The notes: a model not told the origin generated them from the letters alone. A stretch of DNA of 55,456 bases from Lachnospiraceae bacterium UBA3273 (GCA_002362385.1 DEUB01000002.1:1-55456), one strand, 5' to 3'. Shown: positions 35,683 to 43,061, numbered from the stretch's first letter. Translations and numbers: made by a program.

Positions 35683-36603
35683 TTAGCCTCTAACCTGCTG
35701 CAAAGCCCATCCAATATCCCCATTAACACATATGGACTGCCTTTCAATCTCCTGTGGACAGAAGGCTTCATTATAATTAACACAGACATACACTGCCTTC
35801 GGATTCTCTGCGGTCATCTGCCAGAAAGGATATTTGATGATCCCGGGGGTATTATATCCTACCCCTAACTCTAAGAATAACACTTTTGTATCTTTATGTC
35901 TCCTTAAAAAATCCCCATACCGCCCTGCTGCCTTATACCAGCCCTCGTCCTGTACAAAGGTATCATCTGCGCGAAGGTTCATGCTCATAGGCTTCCCGCA
36001 CACGGGACAGTAAGGAATCAGTTCATCCGGTACGGACATACGGGGCTTGACGTGGTCAGGCAGATATAAACTCTTATCCGCCTTGATCTCATAACCCTGC
36101 GACTTTACCATTTCACGGATAAGCTCTGCATTATCATAGGTTTTCTCATGGCAGGGCTCACTGCATTGAAACAAACCATAATCGCCCTGAGTATAATACA
36201 GCCTCTTTTTATCAAATCCTGCTTTCTGGAAACAATGGTCTACATTTGTTGTGATAACAAAGTAATCCTTATCCTTTACCAGCCTGTAAATTTCCTCATA
36301 CAAGGGCTTAGGCGGATCCATATAGCGGTTGATATAAATATACCGGCTCCAGTATGCCCAGTATTCATTCAGCGTTTCATAAGAATAAAAGCCTCCGGCA
36401 TACATGTTATTAAAATGATATTTGTCCCCGAAGTCCTTAAAATATTTGTCAAAACGCTCTCCGCTGTAAGTAAACCCGGCCGCAGTGGAAACCCCTGCGC
36501 CTGCGCCGATCATAACGGTCTCCGCCCCTTCCCATGCCCGGCAGAGTTTTTCCATCGTATTTGTATTTTTGATCCTTTCAGGTTTTCTAAGCAGCATATC
36601 CAT
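35683..36603 (-). CDS. SirTM-type (class M) sirtuin, probable protein ADP-ribosyltransferase
   Basis: This 306-residue sirtuin has GAGAGVST (33-40) for NAD binding, TTNVDHCFQKAGFD (118-131) in place of TQNIDxLH, and zinc Cys pairs C147/C151 and C199/C202. Where deacetylase sirtuins have the catalytic His of the HG motif, this protein has Gln (YTQGD, Q139). That change is the hallmark of SirTM proteins, which transfer ADP-ribose to a lipoyl-carrier protein in staphylococci and streptococci. Here no GcvH-L or LplA gene is seen. It is the last gene of the peptide/radical SAM operon: its ATG overlaps the stop of the ferredoxin gene (TGATG), with AAGGAAAGAG upstream. The probable partner hydrolase is the macrodomain gene at 33365. 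Confidence 0.85.
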   Translation of the reverse strand: MDMLLRKPERIKNTNTMEKLCRAWEGAETVMIGAGAGVSTAAGFTYSGERFDKYFKDFGDKYHFNNMYAGGFYSYETLNEYWAYWSRYIYINRYMDPPKPLYEEIYRLVKDKDYFVITTNVDHCFQKAGFDKKRLYYTQGDYGLFQCSEPCHEKTYDNAELIREMVKSQGYEIKADKSLYLPDHVKPRMSVPDELIPYCPVCGKPMSMNLRADDTFVQDEGWYKAAGRYGDFLRRHKDTKVLFLELGVGYNTPGIIKYPFWQMTAENPKAVYVCVNYNEAFCPQEIERQSICVNGDIGWALQQVRG

Positions 36604-37220
36604 CACTCTTTCCTTCTTATGACCGCCTGTACCGGACAGTGCTCCATACAGCTTCCGCAGTGCAGGCAATGCTCTTGTTCAATATGAAACGGGGTTCCTT
36701 CTTTTATACATTTCTGCGGACAATGTTTTTTACACGTGCCGCAGCCGATACATTTCTCTGTTATATGATAACCCTTTACTGATTTTGTTACATTTCCCAT
36801 GGAATAGGTCTCTCTGAAGATAGGATTTACCCCAAGGTTAAAATATTCAATTTCCGCATCTTTTATGGCGAATACAATTCCAATCTTTCTTGTGTCGCCG
36901 GGATATACATTGATAAGATAGGGCTGCTCTGCAAATATAGTATCGATCCATTCATCCTGCATGTCATCCTCTACGGGATAAGCCCTGCCGGATAAACGAA
37001 TCATTTCCTTATATTTCGTATACCCAAGAATCTGGACTCTCCCGTCGCCAAGCAGCTGCCTGCAAAAATCCTTTCCTCTGGCCGTAAAAAAATACAATCC
37101 GTCCTTTTCATAGTGAATAGCGCTTATATTGCGTATTTGGGGAGACCCGTCTTCCCCCACTGTGGCAAAATTCAACACGCCCACATATTCAAGCTTCTGT
37201 AAACAAGTCTGTAAATCCAT
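36603..37220 (-). CDS. PNPOx-like flavin-binding protein fused to a 2[4Fe-4S] ferredoxin
   Basis: This 205-residue protein joins an FMN-binding split-barrel domain of the pyridoxamine 5'-phosphate oxidase family (about 1-135, FATVGEDGSPQIRNISAIHYEKDGLYFFTARGK) to a C-terminal bacterial ferredoxin with two CxxCxxCxxxCP motifs (CIGCGTCKKHCPQKC and CLHCGSCMEHCPVQAV). It probably moves electrons between flavin and iron-sulfur clusters. It lies 8 bp after the nitroreductase gene and overlaps the sirtuin gene by one base. In this operon it could supply electrons to the radical SAM enzyme or reduce the modified peptide, which is an inference. RBS AAAGGA is 4 nt before the ATG. Confidence 0.87.
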   Translation of the reverse strand: MDLQTCLQKLEYVGVLNFATVGEDGSPQIRNISAIHYEKDGLYFFTARGKDFCRQLLGDGRVQILGYTKYKEMIRLSGRAYPVEDDMQDEWIDTIFAEQPYLINVYPGDTRKIGIVFAIKDAEIEYFNLGVNPIFRETYSMGNVTKSVKGYHITEKCIGCGTCKKHCPQKCIKEGTPFHIEQEHCLHCGSCMEHCPVQAVIRRKE

Positions 37221-37228
37221 CTTATCCT

Positions 37229-37822
37229 TTACCCCCTTATAATTCGTCCTTCTTTTCTCACTTTTCCCTTTGGCGCCTGTTCATCCTTAGGATACCCCAG
37301 CAAAACATGAAGCGCTGCATAATAATCAAACCTGACATTCCATTGTTTTAATATCTCCTGTCCGAAAGGGTCACGGAAAGAATCCCATGCCGAACCGATA
37401 TAACATCCTCCCAGCCCGATTGAATGTGCGGCAAGCAGCATATTTTCAGCCGCGGCGCTGGCATCATAGGGTCCGTAGAGAAAGTCTTTGGGTACAAATA
37501 AAGTAATGACCGTAGGCGCATCATAAAATGCGTTTATAATCGACGGATCATCGGCAATACTCGGCTGTTCCTTTGAAATATAGACGGTATCCGTTGACAT
37601 TCTGACGTTGGAATTTTTCTTTTTGATCCTTCCGAGCTTTTTATTGATTTCCTGATCCTGGGATACTACAAACAATACGCCCTGCCTGCCCCCGGCGCTG
37701 GGAGCATACAATCCCGCCTCTAACACGGTCTGCAATTCTTCCTCAAGAATCTGCTTTGTAAGAAAACGGCGGATCGTCCTTCTTGTTAAAATATTTTCCA
37801 TAACTGCATTTGTCATAATCAT
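37229..37822 (-). CDS. Nitroreductase-family flavoprotein
   Basis: This 197-residue FMN enzyme has the family's N-terminal RRTIRRFL motif, the SAGGRQG loop for FMN, an internal DASAAAENMLLAAHSIGLGGCYIGSAW helix and a C-terminal LLGYPKDEQAPKGKVRKEGRI. Nitroreductase-fold enzymes use NAD(P)H and FMN for reductions, and some (SagB-like) act as dehydrogenases on RiPP peptides. It lies 8 bp upstream of the ferredoxin gene and 13 bp downstream of the radical SAM gene, so it is part of the same operon. GGGAGG lies 5 nt before the first ATG. Substrate unknown; oxidation or reduction of the Cys-rich peptide is a guess. Confidence 0.87.
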   Translation of the reverse strand: MIMTNAVMENILTRRTIRRFLTKQILEEELQTVLEAGLYAPSAGGRQGVLFVVSQDQEINKKLGRIKKKNSNVRMSTDTVYISKEQPSIADDPSIINAFYDAPTVITLFVPKDFLYGPYDASAAAENMLLAAHSIGLGGCYIGSAWDSFRDPFGQEILKQWNVRFDYYAALHVLLGYPKDEQAPKGKVRKEGRIIRG

Positions 37823-37835
37823 AACGGCCTCCCGA

Positions 37836-38867
37836 TCACTCTATTTCTTTCCAGCATTGCGGGTCTGCTCCATAGAAATTTCCTGTGCTTCCATAGGTTA
37901 CTGCAGGACAGCCCCTGCAAAATCCCCGCAGTTCACATTTGCTGCATTTTTCAAATTTATCATAATCGCGGTAAATTTCCTCTTTTGTCATAAAAATATC
38001 ATAAAGCGGCTCCTTAAGAGCATTTCCGACTTTACTCTCAAATCTCCTGCAGGCATACACATCCCCGTTTGGTAAGATCGTCATATGGCAGATACCGCAA
38101 TGACAGCCTTCATAAACCATATCCTTTTTTGCATTTTCAGGAATTTTGAAAATTCCTTTTTCATACAGGTAAAGCGTCCATAAATGGTCTTTTAAATTAA
38201 AATAGGTGTTTACTCCCTGTTTCTTATACATCTCATATTTATTCCATATTTTATCCAGGAAATCCCGGTAGGCAAGGGGCTCTATTCCGGTATCCTTGTC
38301 CTTGCCGGTGGGACAGTATCTTCCAAAAGCAAATATGTCCACCTTATGCTCTACAACCAGGTCAACCACATCCGGCATTTCTTCTATATTTGTCCCTGAT
38401 ACAGTTGACATGATCGCACATTTTATCCCTGCTTTTCGGATAACCCTTATCTTTTCCAGCGTACAATCGAAAGAACCGGGTTTTCTAAAGTAATCGTGTG
38501 TCTTGCGCATACCGTCAATAGACATCTGGTATTTTTCACAGCCGCACTCTTTTAACCTGCGGCAGACCTCATCGGTCAAGTGAAAGGGATTTCCCATCAA
38601 GGTAAATTTGTAACCTTTTGATTTCAGCAACTCCATCAATGTCCAGAAATCCGGATGAAGGATGGGATCGCCGCCTGTAATATAAAAGTAAGGTGTGCGG
38701 TTTATACGTTCGCACATATCTTCTATGTTTGAAAGCACCTTTTTCATATGATAAAGACTCATGGATAAAAGCTCACTGCATTTTCCTTCTGAAAATATAT
38801 AGCAATGCTTACACCTCTGGTCACAATAATCTGTAATATGCCACTGAAAAGCAAAATACGGTTTCAT
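37836..38867 (-). CDS. Radical SAM/SPASM peptide maturase
   Basis: This 343-residue enzyme has the radical SAM cluster motif CDQRCKHC (C15, C19, C22), the SAM-contacting ITGGDP (about 64-69) and a C-terminal SPASM-type region rich in Cys: GCHCGIC (near 256), ACRRF (near 274), CSKCELRGFCRGC (near 310) and a last Cys near the end. SPASM enzymes commonly modify ribosomal peptides, adding thioether or C-C links at or near Cys. Its gene lies 46 bp downstream of a Cys-repeat peptide gene and leads the nitroreductase, flavo-ferredoxin and sirtuin genes. This strongly suggests the peptide is its substrate. From memory, similar pairs have been predicted under the label 'ACGX system'; I could not check this. 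AAAGGA is 11 nt before the ATG. Confidence 0.88.
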   Translation of the reverse strand: MKPYFAFQWHITDYCDQRCKHCYIFSEGKCSELLSMSLYHMKKVLSNIEDMCERINRTPYFYITGGDPILHPDFWTLMELLKSKGYKFTLMGNPFHLTDEVCRRLKECGCEKYQMSIDGMRKTHDYFRKPGSFDCTLEKIRVIRKAGIKCAIMSTVSGTNIEEMPDVVDLVVEHKVDIFAFGRYCPTGKDKDTGIEPLAYRDFLDKIWNKYEMYKKQGVNTYFNLKDHLWTLYLYEKGIFKIPENAKKDMVYEGCHCGICHMTILPNGDVYACRRFESKVGNALKEPLYDIFMTKEEIYRDYDKFEKCSKCELRGFCRGCPAVTYGSTGNFYGADPQCWKEIE

Positions 38868-38913
38868 AAGCGTCCCATCCTTTCAAAATTTCATAATGAT
38901 TTAAGCAGGTATC

Positions 38914-39144
38914 CTACTTATCTCCGGCGCCGCAGGCACTTCCGCATGCGCTGGGCTTCTTTTCCGGCTCTCCCCCGGCACCACAAGCGCTTCCGCATGC
39001 GCTGGGCTTTTCTTCCGGCTCTCCTGCCGCGCCGCAAGCGCTTCCGCATGCGCTGGGCTTTTCTTCCGGTTCTCCCGCCGCGCCGCAAGCGCTTCCGCAT
39101 GCACTTTTACTTCCTGCAAATTCTGCTACATTTGACAATGCCAT
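38914..39144 (-). CDS. Cys-rich repeat peptide, probable radical SAM-modified RiPP precursor
   Basis: This 76-residue peptide has a short leader (MALSNVAEFAGSK) and then four tandem units: three of SACGSACGAxGEPExKP (17 residues each, residues 14-64) and a shortened last one SACGSACGAGDK. It therefore has eight Cys, always in the pattern A-C-G-S-A-C-G. There is no hydrophobic stretch. AGGAGG is 8 nt before the ATG, so it is likely well translated. The gene directly precedes a radical SAM/SPASM maturase on the same strand, as RiPP precursors do. Each repeat probably carries one modified core, with the acidic GEPEEKP serving as spacer or cleavage region. Other frames are also open here because of the repeats, but only this one has the ribosome binding site. 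Confidence 0.83.
   Translation of the reverse strand: MALSNVAEFAGSKSACGSACGAAGEPEEKPSACGSACGAAGEPEEKPSACGSACGAGGEPEKKPSACGSACGAGDK
38917..39105 (-). repeat. 51-bp tandem repeat inside the precursor gene
   Basis: Three full 51-bp units (39055-39105, 39004-39054, 38953-39003) and one of 36 bp (38917-38952) encode the Cys repeats. They are nearly identical in DNA and GC-rich, so copy number could change by slippage or recombination. Confidence 0.9.
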
Positions 39145-39243
39145 TTTTCATTCCTCCTGTCTTTTTGTTTTAAATAAGAGCAAATCAATCATATCCCCAT
39201 GCCCTTGTTCTTTTGACAATTTTATTCTATCAAGAGGGGAAAA

Positions 39244-39269
39244 AATAAAAAAGTACGCACTTTTTTATT
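39244..39269. promoter_or_regulatory. Perfect dyad between precursor and HxlR genes
   Basis: Eleven-base arms (AATAAAAAAGT and ACTTTTTTATT) flank ACGC. It sits 100 bp upstream of the precursor start and 31 bp upstream of the -35 of the divergent HxlR gene, so it is a good candidate for the HxlR operator. A hairpin role is possible because of the flanking T/A runs. Confidence 0.6.
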
Positions 39270-39300
39270 ACATAGTAACCTTTTTGTAACCCTACAGCGG

Positions 39301-39329
39301 TTGTTATTTTAATGGGATTCCATTATAAT
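39301..39329 (+). promoter_or_regulatory. Sigma-A promoter of the HxlR gene
   Basis: TTGTTA (39301-39306), a 17-bp spacer and TATAAT (39324-39329). The spacer holds AATGG/CCATT half-sites. Confidence 0.7.
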
Positions 39330-39386
39330 GAAAATATTAAGAAGTAATCGGAAAAGTCATTTAAAAGATTGGAAATGAGGGATTTC

Positions 39387-39710
39387 ATGAAAACCAAAGA
39401 CGAACTGCCGGAATGTCCCGTTGCTACCACCGTATCCATTATCGGAAGCAAATGGAAGCTTTTAATTATACGGAACCTCCTCGCCCGCCCCTGGCGTTTC
39501 AATGAATTAAAGAAAGATTTAGATGGGATCAGCCAGAAAATATTAACCGATTCCTTACGTTCCATGGAAGAAGACGGCATTGTAACAAGAACCGTCTACC
39601 CTGAAGTCCCGCCCCGCGTGGAATATGCCCTAAGCGAATTGGGAGAATCCATGCGCCCCATTTTAGACGCCATGTATCAATGGGGCACGGATTATAAAAA
39701 TACGCTTTGA
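39387..39710 (+). CDS. HxlR-family transcriptional regulator
   Basis: This 107-residue winged-helix protein has the family pattern: an N-terminal Cys (ELPECPVATTVSIIGSKWKLLIIRNLL), the recognition helix region FNELKKDLDGISQKILTDSLRSMEEDGIV and a wing TVYPEVPPRVEYALSELG. The single Cys near residue 10 is where redox-sensing members such as YodB and HypR react with electrophiles. It is divergent from the radical SAM peptide operon, with a perfect dyad between, so it probably controls that operon and itself. The start at 39387 has GAGGG 5 nt upstream. Its 3' end is 12 bp from the convergent ABC-F gene. Confidence 0.9.
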   Translation: MKTKDELPECPVATTVSIIGSKWKLLIIRNLLARPWRFNELKKDLDGISQKILTDSLRSMEEDGIVTRTVYPEVPPRVEYALSELGESMRPILDAMYQWGTDYKNTL

Positions 39711-39721
39711 ATCGCATAATT

Positions 39722-41272
39722 TCACAGCTCGACCACCCTCGTCGCTACCTTCTCCCGGAACCTTACATCATGCTCTACAAACAGCATTGTAGGCTGATAT
39801 TCCAAAAGCAGTTTCTCAATCTGCATGCGGGAAAACACATCAATAAAATTTAAAGGCTCATCCCATATATACAAATGTGCGGATGTCAACAGGCTTGCCG
39901 AAAGCAGCACCTTCTTTTTCTGCCCCGCAGAGTAATCTTCCATGTTTTTGGAAAACTGCACCCTCTCCATGTCAAGCTGCCTTAAAATTGCACAGAACAA
40001 ACTTTCATTCAAATTGTTTTCGGCACAAAATCCTGAAATCCCACCCTTCAGCATGGAAGTATCCTGACTGACATAAGAAATAATAAGCCCCGATGCCGTT
40101 TCACATACTCCGCTTTCCGTAAGAACCGGCTTACCATCCGGGAATCTCCCGGGAAATTTCTCCATAAATCCCGCCTTTTGCAGGATCATTTTAATAAGCG
40201 TCGATTTTCCACAGCCGTTTTCCCCATGAAGAGCAATCCGCTCGCCCTTTTGTATGGAAAAGGTCAGATTTGAAAATGCAGGCTCTTCTGCACCTTTATA
40301 AGTAACGGAATAATCCCTGACATTCACAAGGGTTTCCTTATGATGGGAAAGAGGCATCAGTTTTAAATCCACCGGCTGCTCCAAATCCACCAAAAGTCCT
40401 TCTTTTTCTTCCACTTCCCTGTTAATCCGCTTTTCCATCTGCTTTACACGGCTTTGCATCTTCTTGGTTTTCGCACCGATATAGGCCCTTGTTGCTATAT
40501 TTCGATCATGCTCTTTTACCGGATCAAACCCTATTTTTGTCCCTTCGTTTTTATCCGCCCATGCGGCGCTGCGCTCCGACGCCTGCTTTAATTTTCCTAT
40601 TTCTTTGAGATGTTTTTCGTTTTCCGCTTTTACAAAAGAATCCCTGCGCTGTTTATTTTCCCACCAGCTGGAAAAATTCCCGCTCTGCACTTCGATAGTC
40701 TGCCTGTTCAACACCAGAACATGGTCCACACAGGCGTCCAATAAATCCCTGTCATGGGAAACAAGAATAAATCCTTTCTTGGCTGATAAATATTGTTTTA
40801 CATTTTTCCTTGTTTCCTGGTCCAAATGGTTCGTAGGCTCATCAATCAGCAGAAAATCATTTTCCCCCGAAAATAAAACCCCAAGCAGGACCTTTGTGCG
40901 CTCCCCGGGACTTAAAGTCTTGAAGGGTCTGTATAAAATTTCTGCGTCTTCGTGCAATTTTTCCAGCTCACAGATAACCCGCCATAATTCGCATTGGCTT
41001 TTTAACTCTTCTATAAACTCCGCCGCACACCGCTCCATCTGCTCTTTTGTAATGTCATAAGGAAAACGGTCAAAGACCGTGGTGGTACTGATGGTTCCCT
41101 TATATTCATATTTCCCCAGCAGCAGATTCAAAAAGGTTGTTTTTCCTTTTCCGTTCCTCCCTATAAACCCCAATTTCCAATCTGTATCAATGGAAAAAAA
41201 TACGTTTTCAAATATATTGTCATAGCTTCCCTCATAGGAAAACGTCAGATTACTTACACTGATCTGTGCCAT
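39722..41272 (-). CDS. ABC-F ribosomal protection protein (Lsa/Vga-like)
   Basis: This 516-residue protein has two ABC domains and no membrane segments. Domain 1 has Walker A GRNGKGKTT (38-46), signature LSPGERTKVLL and Walker B FLLIDEPTNHLD. A charged linker (about 200-290) contains the P-site tRNA-interacting arm. Domain 2 has HGENGCGKST, signature YSAGQKKKVLLS and DEPLNF. The ending FVEHDVRFREKVATRVVEL is typical of the Lsa/Vga/VmlR antibiotic-resistance group, which displaces lincosamides, pleuromutilins and streptogramin A from the ribosome. The ATG at 41272 has AAAGGAGG 7 nt upstream; upstream in-frame codons are leader. A consensus promoter and attenuator-like leader (41312-41633) point to induction by ribosome-targeting drugs. 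Which drugs it acts on cannot be read from the sequence. Confidence 0.9.
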   Translation of the reverse strand: MAQISVSNLTFSYEGSYDNIFENVFFSIDTDWKLGFIGRNGKGKTTFLNLLLGKYEYKGTISTTTVFDRFPYDITKEQMERCAAEFIEELKSQCELWRVICELEKLHEDAEILYRPFKTLSPGERTKVLLGVLFSGENDFLLIDEPTNHLDQETRKNVKQYLSAKKGFILVSHDRDLLDACVDHVLVLNRQTIEVQSGNFSSWWENKQRRDSFVKAENEKHLKEIGKLKQASERSAAWADKNEGTKIGFDPVKEHDRNIATRAYIGAKTKKMQSRVKQMEKRINREVEEKEGLLVDLEQPVDLKLMPLSHHKETLVNVRDYSVTYKGAEEPAFSNLTFSIQKGERIALHGENGCGKSTLIKMILQKAGFMEKFPGRFPDGKPVLTESGVCETASGLIISYVSQDTSMLKGGISGFCAENNLNESLFCAILRQLDMERVQFSKNMEDYSAGQKKKVLLSASLLTSAHLYIWDEPLNFIDVFSRMQIEKLLLEYQPTMLFVEHDVRFREKVATRVVEL

Positions 41273-41311
41273 ATACATTCCTCCTTTTAGAGTCTCCCTT
41301 ATTTCGCATAT

Positions 41312-41346
41312 AAAAAAGAAACCGCTTGCTGCCAAACAGTTTCTTT
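41312..41346 (-). terminator. Attenuator-type terminator in the ABC-F leader
   Basis: On the minus strand, AAAGAAAC (41339-41346) pairs with GTTTCTTT (41315-41322) and six Ts follow. It ends 40 bp before the ABC-F start codon and so would stop the leader transcript unless opened. Confidence 0.7.
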
Positions 41347-41350
41347 ACAT
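41345..41350 (-). promoter_or_regulatory. Start-stop mini-ORF at the attenuator
   Basis: ATG TAA on the minus strand is preceded by GAGAGGA with 6 nt spacing. The stop codon overlaps the first bases of the terminator stem. A ribosome held at this start-stop site by an antibiotic would cover the stem and favour readthrough. The role is inferred from layout. Confidence 0.55.
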
Positions 41351-41379
41351 ACTCAATCCTCTCACAAAAGAAGGCAATA

Positions 41380-41547
41380 CTATCGCCGCCGCTTTATATA
41401 AATTATTTTCACAACAGGCAATTTGAAATATTTATCATTACCCGTATAAACACATACAAAAAGAGAGGTTATGAGAACATAATCCACTTTTGGCAACATG
41501 ACAAAACAACATATGCAACAATGCAATGCCGTAATAAATAGCTTCAT
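41380..41547 (-). other. Possible longer upstream ORF in the ABC-F leader
   Basis: A 55-codon frame (MKLFITALHCCICC... ending IKRRR) lies in the leader. GAGGAG is about 23 nt upstream, too far for normal initiation, so translation is doubtful. Confidence 0.25.
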
Positions 41548-41604
41548 GTAATCAAAAGTAAATTATCTCCTCAATGGACACACCTCTCTTCCCAAGATGG
41601 GGTT

Positions 41605-41633
41605 ATTCTAACACTCCCTTTAAGAATTGTCAA
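41605..41633 (-). promoter_or_regulatory. Sigma-A promoter of the ABC-F gene
   Basis: On the minus strand, TTGACA (41628-41633), a 17-bp spacer and TAGAAT (41605-41610). This gives an mRNA leader of about 325 nt before the ABC-F start codon. Confidence 0.8.
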
Positions 41634-41678
41634 TTTAATCTTTTTAACATTTTATCCTGACATTTCATCTTTTTCTCT

Positions 41679-42989
41679 TTATCCGATCCCCTTATAAATA
41701 ATTCCCAGTATGAACACAATGATGGTAAGCGGCACATAAATTTTCTTTGCCACAAATCCGAACCATTTGGGCAGAGGCTTCTTCCTCCCGGTGTTCAATT
41801 CCTCAGAAATCTTATCAAATCCGAGGACATAATAAATTGATATTGCTCCAAATACCGCTCCAAAGGGTACGATAATAATGGTCACAAAATCCATCCAGCT
41901 TCCTACCTTTGCTTCCTCCTCCAGAAACAGTCCGACAAAAAGACAAACTGCACAGGCTGCGGAAACAGCGATTTTTCTGTTTATATTAAAACGGTGCTGA
42001 CAGCTTTCAATGACTGCCTCCAGCATATTCATAAGGGAAGTAATTCCCGCAAATGCAACGGAAAGAAAGAAAATAACGGCAAAGAGCCTGCCCATGGGCA
42101 TCTGCTGGAATATCCCGGGAATCGTAATAAACATCAGGGAAGGTCCTGCTCCCGGCTCAATGTTGAAAGAAAATACTGCAGGCATGATCGCCAGCGCCGC
42201 CAACAATGCCGCTATTGTATCAAACCCCGCCGTCAAAAGAGAGGACTTTAAAATATCTTCTTTTTTATGTAAGTAACTTCCATAGACAATCATACCGGAA
42301 CCTGTAATCGACAGGGAAAAGAATGCCTGCCCCATTGCCATGACCCAGGTATCCACCCGCCCCAAAAGTTCCCAGCGGGGTACGAATAAAAATCTGTAGC
42401 CTTCCGATGCTCCCGGCAGAAAGGCAACGCGGACTGCCAGGATCGCAAAGAGCAGAAAGAATACCGGCATCAATATTTTATTGGCTTTTTCTATATTTCC
42501 CGCCGAACCGGTTATCAGCAAAACCAAAGTAATCAAAACTACCGCCGTATGCCACGGAAAGCTGCCAAGCCTGCCGGTAGCCTGTCCGAAATACACAGCC
42601 GCCTCTTCCTTTAGAAGCGCCCCTGTAATGGAACCGCCCAGAGAGCGGAGCACCCAACCTATAATAATGGAATACCCGATGGCAATTCCCATGGAGCCTA
42701 AGAGGGGGATCCAGCCCATGGCTTTTCCGATGGGAGATTTTCCTTCCCAGCATAAGGCATAAGAACCTAAAGTTCCCGTCTGGGCTTTTCGTCCGATGGC
42801 AAATTCTGCCGACAGCCCCGTTATCCCAAATAAGACAATAAAGAAAAAGTAGGGCACTAAAAATGCCGCTCCCCCATATTGTCCCAACCGGTAAGGAAAC
42901 ATCCAGATATTTCCCAAACCAACTGCTGAACCTACGCTTGCCAGAACAAAGGCAAAAGCGCTGCTGAAATTTCCGTTCTTATGTTTCAT
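41679..42989 (-). CDS. Neurotransmitter:sodium symporter (NSS) family transporter
   Basis: This 436-residue transporter has the NSS signature at its N-terminus: SSAFAFVLASVGSAVGLGNIWMFPY, where the unwound first helix binds Na+ and substrate. About eleven hydrophobic segments are visible, matching the short bacterial branch (MhsT/Tyt1 type) rather than the 12-segment LeuT type. It imports an amino acid together with Na+; the substrate is not evident. It is divergent from the LysR gene at 43185, and an inverted repeat lies in its leader. AAAGAG is 8 nt before the ATG. Confidence 0.93.
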   Translation of the reverse strand: MKHKNGNFSSAFAFVLASVGSAVGLGNIWMFPYRLGQYGGAAFLVPYFFFIVLFGITGLSAEFAIGRKAQTGTLGSYALCWEGKSPIGKAMGWIPLLGSMGIAIGYSIIIGWVLRSLGGSITGALLKEEAAVYFGQATGRLGSFPWHTAVVLITLVLLITGSAGNIEKANKILMPVFFLLFAILAVRVAFLPGASEGYRFLFVPRWELLGRVDTWVMAMGQAFFSLSITGSGMIVYGSYLHKKEDILKSSLLTAGFDTIAALLAALAIMPAVFSFNIEPGAGPSLMFITIPGIFQQMPMGRLFAVIFFLSVAFAGITSLMNMLEAVIESCQHRFNINRKIAVSAACAVCLFVGLFLEEEAKVGSWMDFVTIIIVPFGAVFGAISIYYVLGFDKISEELNTGRKKPLPKWFGFVAKKIYVPLTIIVFILGIIYKGIG

Positions 42990-43017
42990 AACAAATTCTC
43001 TTTCTGTTTTACTTCCC

Positions 43018-43061
43018 CGGCAGCATCATAATAAAATATTTTTACATGCCCGCTGCTGCCG
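43018..43061. repeat. Inverted repeat upstream of the NSS symporter gene
   Basis: CGGCAGCA (43018-43025) pairs with TGCTGCCG (43054-43061), 28 bp of AT-rich DNA between. It starts 29 bp before the symporter ATG, so it would form a hairpin in the mRNA leader or mark a regulator site. Confidence 0.4.

Noticed and set aside
38901..39119. Two further long frames through the peptide repeat (RKxxAHAEALAAR-type and RMRKRLRRG-type)
   Set aside because: A 51-bp repeat keeps all frames open together. Only the Cys frame has AGGAGG at the right distance and a sensible neighbour.
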